NCBI GenBank assembly: GCA_017514235.1
Contig: JAFWKK010000078.1
Location: 33,782 to 97,781, forward strand
From: Kiritimatiellia bacterium
GTDB taxonomy: Bacteria; Verrucomicrobiota; Kiritimatiellia; RFP12; UBA1067
Direction: 5' to 3'
Length of the DNA stretch: 64,000 nt
A program made the translations under genes and the position numbers. The notes under the pieces are model-generated. The model ran no database searches and was not told the DNA's origin. It worked only from the letters and a program-made list of their open reading frames with translations. Shown here piece after piece: positions 6,679 through 15,928 of this stretch. Every line of letters begins with the position of its first letter. The first letter of the stretch is position 1.

Positions 6679-7644
6679 TCATACGGCGGCGGCAAGCTGG
6701 TCGATGGCGTCAAGGTGCCTCTGGTCGTGTTCAGGCGTCGTGTAGCGCCAGATCGAAACCTGAAAGCCTTTCAGTCGGTCCGGATCGATGTGCTTGCGGC
6801 AGTAGCGGACGGTATCGCCGATGTTCGTGGCCCAGGCATGGTTGCTGCAGCCGGGGAACTGGTCGAACCCCGCCTTATCAAGTTCGTCGTAGGTGAGCAG
6901 CTCTTCGGGATGTTTCATCTTCGCAGGATCAAACTCCTTGCCGTAGTACCAGTTCGTCTGCAAGACCGACCGCGGAGCCTTCTTCAGATACTCGTCCTTA
7001 TGCGCCCATGCGTAGTCCGCAGCCATTTGCGCGCGCACCCCATGCCGCTCGACCTGCGAGACGAACCAGAGCAGGTCGTGCCACCACAGCTCGCCCTGAC
7101 GGCACACGCAGAAGTTCTGGTTGCGCTGAAGGCGCGGCGACTCCTCGTCATAGCCGATGCTGAAGAGCTTAGGCGTACCGAACATCTCGCAGACGTCAGC
7201 GATAATTTCCGAGCAGGTCCGGTAATACTCCGCGGTGGAGAGCATTCGAGAATACTCTCCAAGCCAGATGTCGTGCGCAGCTGAGAAATTCAATGACGGC
7301 ATCAGCTCGATGCCCATCTCCTCAAGGCGGCGGACCTCGTCACGCACCCTGTCAGGCGACCACGAATCATCAACCGCAAGCTCCGGGTGGCTTGGATATC
7401 TCACGCCCTCGGCGAGGTCGAGCTGGATCATGTTGAAGCCATGCTTGGCGGCATAGGCCGTGATGCGCCGCCAGGAGCCGTCGTCAAAATGCAGCCGGTT
7501 CCAGTGCTCGACGACCCAGCGCGCACCGTCGTCGTAAGGCATGCGCTCGTCGCCGCGCACCTTGCCGCCAAACGTATCCATCGGCCCGCGCCACATGTGC
7601 TGGCCGAGCTGCATGTACAGGCACCGCAATTCCCGTTCCTTCAT
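6679..7644 (-). CDS. GH20-like TIM-barrel protein, no signal peptide
   Basis: A 321-residue TIM-barrel protein. It has YPSHPELAVDDSWSPDRV, LMPSLNFSAAHDIWL and LFSIGYDEESPR. The last resembles the H-x-G-x-DE catalytic segment of beta-hexosaminidases (GH20), although the usual first His is absent. A paralogue with the same landmarks and an N-terminal signal lies at 52474-53556. This copy starts MKERELRCLYMQLGQHMW with no export signal, so unlike the rest of its operon it may act in the cytoplasm. ATG 7644 overlaps the preceding stop by 4 bp. It is the last gene of the operon starting at 20354. The enzyme assignment is by motif only; a non-hydrolytic relative is possible. Confidence 0.6.
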   Translation of the reverse strand: MKERELRCLYMQLGQHMWRGPMDTFGGKVRGDERMPYDDGARWVVEHWNRLHFDDGSWRRITAYAAKHGFNMIQLDLAEGVRYPSHPELAVDDSWSPDRVRDEVRRLEEMGIELMPSLNFSAAHDIWLGEYSRMLSTAEYYRTCSEIIADVCEMFGTPKLFSIGYDEESPRLQRNQNFCVCRQGELWWHDLLWFVSQVERHGVRAQMAADYAWAHKDEYLKKAPRSVLQTNWYYGKEFDPAKMKHPEELLTYDELDKAGFDQFPGCSNHAWATNIGDTVRYCRKHIDPDRLKGFQVSIWRYTTPEHDQRHLDAIDQLAAAV

Positions 7645-9815
7645 TTTCTTTCTCCATTTGCCGTCGCCACAAAATCCCGTATCACCTTCTGGTCACATTC
7701 GGGATAGTTGTCAGGATCGACGCATTCCATCACGATGCCGGCCGCGCCGCAGCGTACGGCGATCTCCATCTGGAGCCGCAGTCCCTCCGCAACGCTCACG
7801 CCGGCCCACTTCGATATCTGCCCGTATCCCGGTCGCTGCTTAGAGAAGTTATACGCCATGATCGGGAAATACACATTGCAGCGCCCGTTCACGAAATCCA
7901 TCACCCGGCGGAAGTAGCGCTCCATACTGCCGAGGGCATCCACCGGATCGACTGCGATCGACGCGACTACCACTCCGTCGACGATGCCTTCGTTCACATA
8001 GCGCCGCCAGTCAACCCCGACAGAGGTTGTTGTGCGGTCCGTATCCGTGCCGTTGACGGAATCAACGCCGACAAGCAGAGGGATCCTCCGCCCGGACGCG
8101 TCGATCAGCCGCCGGATTCCCTTGAAGTAGTTGTAGCGGCCTTCCGATGCGATGGCCACCCACCGCGGGTCGCTTGAGTCAGACGGCACGGACTCGCCTG
8201 GATACAGCTTCGCCCAACGGTCAAGGTAGGGCTTCACGTACTCGTTAGCGAGAAAGTACCCGCCGTTCCGGCAGGTGTCGACGTAAATCATGTCGGGGCC
8301 GTAACCGATCAGCTCCTTCACTATGGACAGGCGATGCTTCAACACTTCCGGATAGGCAAACGAGCCGTGGTACATCTGCACGGTACCGTCTCGCTTGCGG
8401 CACCAGAACTGCGGGTGCTCAAGGTTCCACGCACCCAGGTACATGAACTGCCAGTGCGCCTCCTCCAGCAGCATGTGAAGTCCCCATTTGCGCACCTGCG
8501 GACGCTTCGAGCAGACATCACTCACGACCTGCAGCTGGTCGGGGTTGTTGCCCCAAAGCGTCACCCACCCGTTGACCTCGGTACTGCGGCTCGAGCGTCT
8601 CTTGTCAACTGGCCACACCATGCGGTCAAGGTCCTCCTGCGCACTCACATATCGCGGCATCGCCCCCGAATGGGTACGCCAGAGGATCACATCCGCCCCG
8701 GTCTCAAGCACGCGGTCTACGATCCGCTCCGTTCCGGCGGCATTCTCGATGTCGAAGACGTGCGGATAGTCGCTGCCGTCCACAAAGGCGATCTTCTCAA
8801 ACGTCGTTGCTTTCGCTGCGGGGAGTTTTGGAGTTTTGGAGGGCTGGGGATTTTTTTGGATAATCTCCACATCACCCAAACGCTTTTCAGGTGCGTCTTC
8901 AGCTTCCGGCAGGGCGTGTTCGCCGAACGCGCTGTCGAGCAGAGACATAAAGATCTCACTATCGCGGTCATAGAAAACCGCCCGACAATCCGGGGCGAAG
9001 GATGGATTTCTCCCCTTCGCAAGTCGCTTCATCGATCCGCCGTTCGCCGGCATCAGATAGACGTGCCAGCCGCCATCGCCCTCCTGGCATCCCGTAAACG
9101 CAATGTATTTCCCGCCCGGGCTCCACGTCGGCGCATAGGCCGGCATCGTCTTCGGCGTAAGATATGTACGCCCGGCACAGTTGGTCACCGGCGAAACGAC
9201 AATGCGCCAAGGTTGGTTGTACTGCTCTGCCTCGGCGCGCAGAAGCAGCCGACCATCCGGCGAGACGGACGGATCGCCGAACATACAGGGCGTTTCGGGA
9301 AGTGTAACCGCCGTCTCGCGTCTGCCGTCAACGCCAATGCGGACGATGCTCGGGATGTCCTTGCCGTCAGTCACGTCGGCCACGAAGTAGAGCGAACCGT
9401 CTGGAGCAAAAGACGCGCAGGTTTCGCGGATACGGCCCGACGTCAGCTTTTCGATCTGCCCGTCGCGGAACAGGTGGAGGTTCCATCCGGTCTGGTCGTT
9501 CCGCGCCGCAAAAGCACTCTTCGTCTCGTTCGCCGCCGTGAAGACGATCGCTCCGTCTTTTCGCCAACGCGGCATGATCGCCTGTCCAGGGCCAGATGGA
9601 ACAGCAGTTTCCGATCCGGTCCGCAGATCGCGTACCAATACGCAGAAACGATGTCCCTCAAGGCGCATGAACGCGATGGAGCCGCCGTCGGGAGAGACGG
9701 CCGCCGACTCGCCGCGGCAGATCCGCGTTTCGCGTAACGGCAGCTGGCCGCCGCGCTCGCCAAGCGCCACGGCTGCCGACATCACAGCAGCCAACAGGGC
9801 AAACAACATGCGCAT
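7641..9815 (-). CDS. Secreted beta-propeller / TIM-barrel glycosidase-like fusion
   Basis: A 724-residue secreted protein with a signal peptide (MRMLFALLAAVMSAAVALG). Residues about 30-310 are TolB/PD40-like propeller blades, with repeats such as AAVSPDGGSIAFMR, ASFAPDGSLYFVA and PSVSPDGRLLLRA. From about 340 to the end it is a TIM barrel with DVILWRTHSGAMPRYV, LLEEAHWQFMYLGAWN, GPDMIYVDTCRNGG and GIVDGVVVASIAVDP, resembling GH10-like or DUF4015-type glycosidase-like domains. I cannot assign an exact family. ATG 9815 was chosen over TTG 9821 because it gives the cleanest signal peptide; GGTAGG lies 11 nt upstream. It follows the beta-helix gene by 12 bp and overlaps the next gene by 4 bp. Probably periplasmic or surface-exposed. 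Confidence 0.65.
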   Translation of the reverse strand: MRMLFALLAAVMSAAVALGERGGQLPLRETRICRGESAAVSPDGGSIAFMRLEGHRFCVLVRDLRTGSETAVPSGPGQAIMPRWRKDGAIVFTAANETKSAFAARNDQTGWNLHLFRDGQIEKLTSGRIRETCASFAPDGSLYFVADVTDGKDIPSIVRIGVDGRRETAVTLPETPCMFGDPSVSPDGRLLLRAEAEQYNQPWRIVVSPVTNCAGRTYLTPKTMPAYAPTWSPGGKYIAFTGCQEGDGGWHVYLMPANGGSMKRLAKGRNPSFAPDCRAVFYDRDSEIFMSLLDSAFGEHALPEAEDAPEKRLGDVEIIQKNPQPSKTPKLPAAKATTFEKIAFVDGSDYPHVFDIENAAGTERIVDRVLETGADVILWRTHSGAMPRYVSAQEDLDRMVWPVDKRRSSRSTEVNGWVTLWGNNPDQLQVVSDVCSKRPQVRKWGLHMLLEEAHWQFMYLGAWNLEHPQFWCRKRDGTVQMYHGSFAYPEVLKHRLSIVKELIGYGPDMIYVDTCRNGGYFLANEYVKPYLDRWAKLYPGESVPSDSSDPRWVAIASEGRYNYFKGIRRLIDASGRRIPLLVGVDSVNGTDTDRTTTSVGVDWRRYVNEGIVDGVVVASIAVDPVDALGSMERYFRRVMDFVNGRCNVYFPIMAYNFSKQRPGYGQISKWAGVSVAEGLRLQMEIAVRCGAAGIVMECVDPDNYPECDQKVIRDFVATANGERK

Positions 9816-9827
9816 GTTCAACGCGAC

Positions 9828-12734
9828 CTACCGAACGATCAATACGGCGCCTATGCGCTTGCGCAGCTGCAACGTGTTCCCCTTCACCGCGGCATACCAT
9901 TCCTGCGGCTCCGTCTCTACGCCGTTGTCGACAAAGACAAGCCGCGGAGTCTCAGACGAGTAGAGAAGCCCGCCGTTGGTCTTGACCTCCGCAACCGTGA
10001 ACCTTGTCTCGTCCGATGCCGCGAGCGCCGCTGCGCCAAGCACCTTGACGACCGCGTACTCTCCCAATGTCATCCGTTGGTTGACCGTGAGATGGTCGCC
10101 GGCCAAGAGATCCGTCGCGAAGCACTCAACGGCGTTGGTGACGGTATAGTAGCCAAATGACGTCGTACCGCAGCCGCGGATGAACGGCACGGTGACAGCC
10201 ACACTGGCCGTGTTGAATGAAATCATCGCACCTTTGTGGAGAATGATGCCGCTTCCTTGCGGCATGCCGCACTGGGGCGCCTGCGGATTCAAGAAGGACA
10301 GGATGCCTTCCACAACTTCCGTATCGCCGCGATACGTATTTGCGCCGTACATGTTAAGTCGTGGCGCACCAACCTTGCGGAAGCCCGTCCAACCGGTTTC
10401 AGGCTGATCCTCAAGCTCAACGGGGCAGGTGTAGGCGCCCTGGCGATTTCCGGACTCGATCGTAACCACGGTGTCGTTGCCATATCCCCAGCCAGGACAC
10501 GTGACGACCACCCCTCGATTGGTATGCCCCACGTCATCATAATCTACAAACGCCGTTGCACCTTCGCCAGAGCCGGAAATCGTGACCGTCGGCGGCCCCA
10601 TGAACACGTCAGCCGCATAGGCAGCATCTGACATCGGTAGCACAATCGACTTGATTCGCTTGCCCGCTCCTGGCGACTGGAAAGCGTATTCCATGTTGAC
10701 ATCCGCGGACAGGCTCGATGTATCGACGGTAAACCCTTTTTCGTAAACGGTAACGCGTGTCGGCTGTCGGGACGTGTCGTTCCAGGCCGTACCGTTGGCA
10801 AACCAGGGGGTCGCAGAAAGCTTGCGGATAATGCCGCCATTCAGGTTCACCTTCATCTGGCACCCGTCACCGCCGTCGAGACGGTAGAGGTTCGGAGAGG
10901 AAAGCATCGCACCGTCGTTTATGTTCAAAGTGAAGTCGCCTCCGGCGTTCGTCCAGAACACACGCATGTACTTGCCGACATGGAGAACCGTCCCAGTCCC
11001 CATAAGCGTGACGTCCGCCGCGCCGGCTTGGTTGCGGACGGCATTGCGTCCGAAGTCCAGCGTCTGCAACGCCTCCATCTTCGCGCCGTCTGAGAGACAG
11101 GCGGAGAACCGACCGCCCGTTACGGCGGCAAATTCCACATGCGTGGCCGATTGCGACGGCGTACCAACAAACTCGACTTCGCCCCCTGCACGGACGGCAA
11201 GCGTCGCCGTGCCCTGATAGCCCCAGAACGACCTGATCGAATTGTCTGCAATTTTCGATCCATCAACCTTCAGTTTCCCGTTCGACACCGACACATATCC
11301 GTAGGCACCCGAATTGTAACCGAGAGAATCAAAGTTGTAGTTGTAGATAGGATAGTAGCAATTGGCACCAGCGATGACAAGCGCACCATATCCAGAGTGA
11401 CCGACAGCCATTGAAATGTTCGAGACGACCGATCCTCCATTCACAGTCAAGCGTCCATACTTGGAGTGGTTCGCCGATATGTCACTGCCAAGATAGAAAC
11501 GGCAACTCGCACCGCCCTCGGCATTTGTGTCGCATGAGGCAAACGTGTTCTCAAAGGCGACATCCGCCGGCCAGCTCTTTTCGCCCGCCGCATAGAGCCC
11601 TGTCGGGGCATCCCATACGACTTCGGTATCCTTAAACGTGATGCTGCCCGCAGTCGCGTCGATCGCGCCGCTGGCAATCGTCTTGCCACCGTCGAACACG
11701 GTGCGTCCGCTTCTGCTCGTGATCTTCAACAACTCGTTGGTGCCTTTCAGAGTAAGAAGCCCATTGTTAGCGAACTGCGCGTTCGCGATGGCATTGCGCC
11801 CCGTCACGTTTCCGGCAAGCGTCAGGTGCGAACCGTTCTGTTTCGGAGTGACGGTCAGCTGCTTGTGCAGTTCCACCGGACCTGCCCACACGTTCTGAAC
11901 ATCCGACGAACCTGATTCGTCGTCCTCGATGTACGCCGAACTGTCTCCGTCCACAATGAGTTTCCATTGTATATGCGTGTCTGTGTTGCGCAGGCGCAGA
12001 ATCGGCTTGGCATAGCCCTTGGAACTCAAGCAGTCCTTCAGCGTAAGCGTATTGTTCGTCGAACCGCCCCCCATCGCATTGTAGCGCGGGTAGAAGGTTC
12101 CGCCCTCGACAACGATATGCCCCGGATCGTCTGTCGAACCGTTTTTCTTGAACTGACCTCTCGGCCAGTAGAATACGGAATTCTGGCCGCTAATGCCAGC
12201 GTTGATCGTCAACGTGTGCCCTTCGAGATTGAAGGTGCTTGCGCTGCTGTCTGGGCAGCCGATTTGAACAGAGTTGCAGATTGAGGCATCGGCGGTAAGC
12301 GTCACATTGCCGAGCAGCGAATTGATTGGGCCTCCGCCGGTGCGGCGGATCGCGCCGCCGCCTTTTACACCAGTACCGGCGATGAAGATCGGCGTAGAGG
12401 CGATGTTCCCGGCTCCAGTGCTTTCTGACGTCAAATCCAATGTCGCACCGGATGACACCGTGATCTTCGTCGGCGTACCGAAGTTCTGCAAATACTGGGC
12501 GGCGAGCGTGCCTTGCTGTACCTCGATCTCGCCGGCGAACGAAGATGTTGCCGTACCGTACTTGATCGTCGCCTTGTAGGCACCCGTCTTCACCACCTTC
12601 GACGCCCGTGCCAGCGCGACGTTGTCGGTGAAGGTGATGTCTTCCGTAGGGGCGTCTATCGTCAGGACGCCATCCGCAACAGCTGCGGAACATGCGGCCA
12701 AGGCCGCCATTATGGGAATGACCGTTCTTTTCAT
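9828..12734 (-). CDS. Large secreted beta-strand-repeat (autotransporter-like) protein
   Basis: A 968-residue protein with a signal peptide (MKRTVIPIMAALAACSAAVA) and long stretches rich in G, N, T and S with alternating hydrophobics, such as LTLAGNVTGRNAIANAQFA and LTVNGGSVVSNISMAVGHS. This is the pattern of right-handed beta-helix passenger and autotransporter-associated beta-strand repeat proteins. There is no C-terminal beta-barrel: the chain ends in QLRKRIGAVLIVR, a short strand that recurs in other secreted proteins here. It could be a surface glycan-binding scaffold for the enzymes of its operon, but that is inference. ATG 12734 overlaps the FAD-oxidoreductase stop by 4 bp. Such sequences diverge fast, so homology searches may return only weak matches. 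Confidence 0.8.
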   Translation of the reverse strand: MKRTVIPIMAALAACSAAVADGVLTIDAPTEDITFTDNVALARASKVVKTGAYKATIKYGTATSSFAGEIEVQQGTLAAQYLQNFGTPTKITVSSGATLDLTSESTGAGNIASTPIFIAGTGVKGGGAIRRTGGGPINSLLGNVTLTADASICNSVQIGCPDSSASTFNLEGHTLTINAGISGQNSVFYWPRGQFKKNGSTDDPGHIVVEGGTFYPRYNAMGGGSTNNTLTLKDCLSSKGYAKPILRLRNTDTHIQWKLIVDGDSSAYIEDDESGSSDVQNVWAGPVELHKQLTVTPKQNGSHLTLAGNVTGRNAIANAQFANNGLLTLKGTNELLKITSRSGRTVFDGGKTIASGAIDATAGSITFKDTEVVWDAPTGLYAAGEKSWPADVAFENTFASCDTNAEGGASCRFYLGSDISANHSKYGRLTVNGGSVVSNISMAVGHSGYGALVIAGANCYYPIYNYNFDSLGYNSGAYGYVSVSNGKLKVDGSKIADNSIRSFWGYQGTATLAVRAGGEVEFVGTPSQSATHVEFAAVTGGRFSACLSDGAKMEALQTLDFGRNAVRNQAGAADVTLMGTGTVLHVGKYMRVFWTNAGGDFTLNINDGAMLSSPNLYRLDGGDGCQMKVNLNGGIIRKLSATPWFANGTAWNDTSRQPTRVTVYEKGFTVDTSSLSADVNMEYAFQSPGAGKRIKSIVLPMSDAAYAADVFMGPPTVTISGSGEGATAFVDYDDVGHTNRGVVVTCPGWGYGNDTVVTIESGNRQGAYTCPVELEDQPETGWTGFRKVGAPRLNMYGANTYRGDTEVVEGILSFLNPQAPQCGMPQGSGIILHKGAMISFNTASVAVTVPFIRGCGTTSFGYYTVTNAVECFATDLLAGDHLTVNQRMTLGEYAVVKVLGAAALAASDETRFTVAEVKTNGGLLYSSETPRLVFVDNGVETEPQEWYAAVKGNTLQLRKRIGAVLIVR

Positions 12735-14893
12735 TTGTTCACTCCTGTAGTTTCATTTGTTGCGTTGAAAATCGCAAATCCATCCGCCGCCACCGTTCCG
12801 TGCGAACGCGAGCCTACGATACGCAGCGTCGCACCGGGCTCAAGGTCGAATTCGCCAAGCTTCCGCCAGCTCCCGGTGGCAATGCCCTGATCAACGGCGA
12901 ATGCCGTGTCCTTCCCCGATGAGAAAACGGCCATCGCAGTCGAAGATCCAGGATGCGTCTTGTAGAAATAAGGCACGCGACCCATCAGCACGTACTTCCC
13001 CGGCGTCTCGACCGGCAGCGGATAGACGACATCGCCAACGTCCCTGTTGGGCTTGTGATCAGGGCTCCAGTTGCCGCTGCCCTTGGGGAAATGCGAAACA
13101 TCTCCCACCTGTTCGCCGTTTGGATTGTGGCCAATGACCCATCCCTTGCCGAACGTCACGCCCTCAGACTCGTCGTCAACGATGCGCCAGCCGGCCTCTC
13201 TTGCGTCCGGCACGCCGGGGAAACCGCCTCCGAGCAGGGCCTGAAGTTCGCGGACGTGTCCATGCGCGAAGATGCCGCGCGGCGTCTCGCCAAGCCGGCG
13301 GCACATCGCAGCCGCTTCACCGGCTGCGACGCCGAGCTGCGACAGGGTGTTGATCACACGCGGGCCGCCCAAGCCGACATGCGTGCAGCTGAAGCAGCGG
13401 CCGACCATGAACAGATTGCCGACGTTGCGCGAATAGATCGACCGATAGGGAATCCAGTAGCGGCCGTAATGCGGCTGGCGACAGGTCGTGAGGAAATCAA
13501 CACCGGGCTTGCAGTCGTCGTAATGGAGATCCACGCTCCATGAACCGGACGCGATCGAGTCCTCGAAGAGACGCTTCTCCGTCACATCCTTCTCCGAATA
13601 GATCCAGTCGCCCAACAGACGGCGCGATTCGCGCTTGCCTAGCAGGAACGGACAGAAGTTCAGCATGCGGTTGGTGTTTTCCGGCAGGCGCTTCGCGCGG
13701 GAGAACGCGCCGTAGATGGCCAGCAGCAGCCTGTCACGGATATGCTCGCCTTCAGAAATCATGTCACGATGGATGCCGTACTCCCAGTTCCACTCGCCGT
13801 TGACCGCCGTCTCGCCCTGCGCGAACGGCTCCGCCCACGGCGCGGCGAACGGGACTGGCGCGTTCGCCTCTGCGCTCGTCCACATGATCGAAGCGCCGAG
13901 GGTGTCGGCGTCGGCCTTCTCAGGCGCGAAGCTTTCGCCATGCTCCGCCTTCGCCTCTCGACCCATACGCCAATCTGCTCCGGCCCAATAACCAATCCAC
14001 CCATCACCTGTCGCATCGCAGAAGAGCGGAGACTCGAACCTGACCATCCGGTTGCGGCGAAGGTCAAGCGCCTTGACGGCGGCGATGGTTCCGTCCGGCC
14101 TCCGCTCTACCCCGACGGCACGGGTCAGAAGCCGAACCGTCAGGTTCGTCTCATCCTCAACAATCCGCATCCGGCGCACGTCGCAGAGAGGCATGTTGAC
14201 GTCGCGGTTGAGAAAGACGCTGCGCAATTCGCGAACAAGCGGATATCGCGCCTCGCCTGCGCACCAGACACGAATCTCGGCAGAGGCGTTGCCGCCCAAC
14301 ACCGGACGATCCTGAACAAGCACGACCTTGAGACCATGTCGTGCCGCCGCAACCGCCGCGCATGTGCCCGGCATTCCGCCGCCAACCACCGTGAAGTCAG
14401 AAACTATGGTCTCGGCAACCTCGTCCGGCGGCACAAGTGGCCCTTCCGGAACGGTTCCGTCATTCGTCAGCACGATGCCGGCACAGCGTCCGTCAAATCC
14501 GTCCTTGTCCGCAAGCGAAAGAACGGCAATGCCCTTCTCAAGCGCTACCGTTCCGCCGTCCTCCCAGAACCAGTCGCTCCTCCCGGCGCCGAACATATGA
14601 TCCAGCTCGCGACCATTGACCGCAACCTTGAATAATCCTGCCCCCTTCACCCATTGTCTGTTGCGAACCCACACGCGCCATTCCCCAGAGGCAGGAATAT
14701 CCACCGATGCTCGGGCATCCAGGACACGGACACCACACCCGTGCGCCAGCAGATATGGGGAGCCCATGACGTCGGCGAACTGCGAATCAAGCTTCCATCC
14801 GCGCGCGTCGAACGCCAATGCGGACACGTCCACCCTGGCGGCGGTTGCCGTCAAGAGAGTCAACATGGCAAAAAGAAAGATCGATCGTTTCAT
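12731..14893 (-). CDS. Secreted FAD-dependent oxidoreductase with beta-sandwich flanks
   Basis: A 720-residue protein with a signal peptide (MKRSIFLFAMLTLLTATAA). Residues about 165-560 are an FAD_oxidored domain: the dinucleotide-binding segment FTVVGGGMPGTCAAVAAARHG, then VLVQDRPVLGGNASAEIRVW, then LFCDATGDGWIGYWAGADWR near the second FAD contact, and VGRCFSCTHVGLGGPRVI late in the domain. About 140 residues precede it and about 150 follow; both read as carbohydrate-binding-like beta-sandwiches. Family members are common in polysaccharide loci of PVC bacteria and Bacteroidetes, with substrate unknown. Export of an FAD enzyme by a Sec-type signal is notable, since cofactor proteins often use Tat. 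Both ends overlap neighbours by 4 bp. Confidence 0.85.
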   Translation of the reverse strand: MKRSIFLFAMLTLLTATAARVDVSALAFDARGWKLDSQFADVMGSPYLLAHGCGVRVLDARASVDIPASGEWRVWVRNRQWVKGAGLFKVAVNGRELDHMFGAGRSDWFWEDGGTVALEKGIAVLSLADKDGFDGRCAGIVLTNDGTVPEGPLVPPDEVAETIVSDFTVVGGGMPGTCAAVAAARHGLKVVLVQDRPVLGGNASAEIRVWCAGEARYPLVRELRSVFLNRDVNMPLCDVRRMRIVEDETNLTVRLLTRAVGVERRPDGTIAAVKALDLRRNRMVRFESPLFCDATGDGWIGYWAGADWRMGREAKAEHGESFAPEKADADTLGASIMWTSAEANAPVPFAAPWAEPFAQGETAVNGEWNWEYGIHRDMISEGEHIRDRLLLAIYGAFSRAKRLPENTNRMLNFCPFLLGKRESRRLLGDWIYSEKDVTEKRLFEDSIASGSWSVDLHYDDCKPGVDFLTTCRQPHYGRYWIPYRSIYSRNVGNLFMVGRCFSCTHVGLGGPRVINTLSQLGVAAGEAAAMCRRLGETPRGIFAHGHVRELQALLGGGFPGVPDAREAGWRIVDDESEGVTFGKGWVIGHNPNGEQVGDVSHFPKGSGNWSPDHKPNRDVGDVVYPLPVETPGKYVLMGRVPYFYKTHPGSSTAMAVFSSGKDTAFAVDQGIATGSWRKLGEFDLEPGATLRIVGSRSHGTVAADGFAIFNATNETTGVNK

Positions 14894-15918
14894 GTTATGA
14901 TTGCCAGGTTGCGACGGACGAGTCCGAAAGCATCGGCCTCGCGTACAAGTTCCTCATATTCCTTTTCAGTCAACGGCTGTTCGGGCGGGCGGAACGAGCC
15001 GCAGTCCAGCCCGATGTAGCGCATCATGCCCTTGCGGAAGCTGGCGTTGGGGTGGCTGTGGCAGACGAACTCCACGATGCGATTCGTCTCCTCCTGCCAG
15101 GCCGCTGCCTCGTTCCATCGGTTCTGGCGCATCGCCTCATATATCCTGACAAAGTGCGCCGGCACCACATTCTGCACAGTGCCGATGGAGCCGGAGAAGA
15201 CATTGCCGAAGGAAAGCGCCGCAACGAAATGCTGGTCGCTGCCGGAGAGGAACAGCGCCTCCTTGCCGATGCGCCGCTTCAGACGCTGGACGGCGTAGAA
15301 GTCAGTTCCCGTATATTTCATGCCCTTCACGTTGGGTATGTCGAAGAGCTTTGCGTCACGGTCAGGGTTAACCTGGCTGCCACCGATCGAATAGATCAGG
15401 AACGGCAAATCGGTTGCGGACGAAATGATCGAATAATGACGGTACGCATCCTCGAACTTCCCGCCGAAATAGACGGGCGGAACACTCGACACCCAGTCGC
15501 AACCAGCCTCTGCCGCCGCACGCGCAAGCTTCGCCGCCTCGTCGGAGTTAATGCAACCGACGTGCGCAATCAGCTTCGCGCGGCCGTTCGCCGCCTTCAC
15601 CGCGCGACGATAAACGCGAACCCGTTCGTCAAAGGTCATGTTAAGGCCCTCTCCGGTTCCGCCAGTCAGGTAGAAGCCCCTCAAGCCGTTCCTTAGACCG
15701 TAATCGATCTCCCTCTCGACCATTTCCTCGTTGAGAGAACCGTCTTTGCCGAACGGCGTGAAAAGAGCGGCATAGACGCCGTCCATGCCCTGAAACTCCT
15801 TGCCAGTGTAGGTCGGGAAGGCAAGCGTTCGTCCGACCGTGCCGGCCTGTACGCCATACGCCGCCCCCGCGCCAAGCACGGCAGCCCCAGCAATGAAATC
15901 TCTCCTGCTCGTCTCCAT
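14890..15918 (-). CDS. Tat-exported N-acetylneuraminate-lyase-like aldolase
   Basis: A 342-residue protein of the DapA/NanA family. It opens with a textbook twin-arginine signal: METSRRDFIAGAAVLGAG, then AAYGVQA. The aldolase part shows YLTGGTGEGLNM (pyruvate loop), the tyrosine of LIYSIGGSQV and the lysine of VKGMKYTGTDFYAVQ. The KYT form around the lysine is typical of N-acetylneuraminate lyases rather than DapA. Known NanA enzymes are cytoplasmic, so an exported copy is unusual. The gene follows a sialidase-like/esterase fusion by 10 bp, so released sialic acid may be cleaved outside the inner membrane. ATG 15918 was chosen because it starts the Tat motif; ATG 15942 lies inside the preceding gene. 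It overlaps the FAD-oxidoreductase start by 4 bp. Confidence 0.85.
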   Translation of the reverse strand: METSRRDFIAGAAVLGAGAAYGVQAGTVGRTLAFPTYTGKEFQGMDGVYAALFTPFGKDGSLNEEMVEREIDYGLRNGLRGFYLTGGTGEGLNMTFDERVRVYRRAVKAANGRAKLIAHVGCINSDEAAKLARAAAEAGCDWVSSVPPVYFGGKFEDAYRHYSIISSATDLPFLIYSIGGSQVNPDRDAKLFDIPNVKGMKYTGTDFYAVQRLKRRIGKEALFLSGSDQHFVAALSFGNVFSGSIGTVQNVVPAHFVRIYEAMRQNRWNEAAAWQEETNRIVEFVCHSHPNASFRKGMMRYIGLDCGSFRPPEQPLTEKEYEELVREADAFGLVRRNLAIIT

Positions 15919-15928
15919 CTTGTCTTGC

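Noticed and set aside
8334-9737. 467-codon open frame on the plus strand
   Set aside because: It is antisense to the propeller/TIM-barrel gene; composition is that of a reverse-strand shadow.
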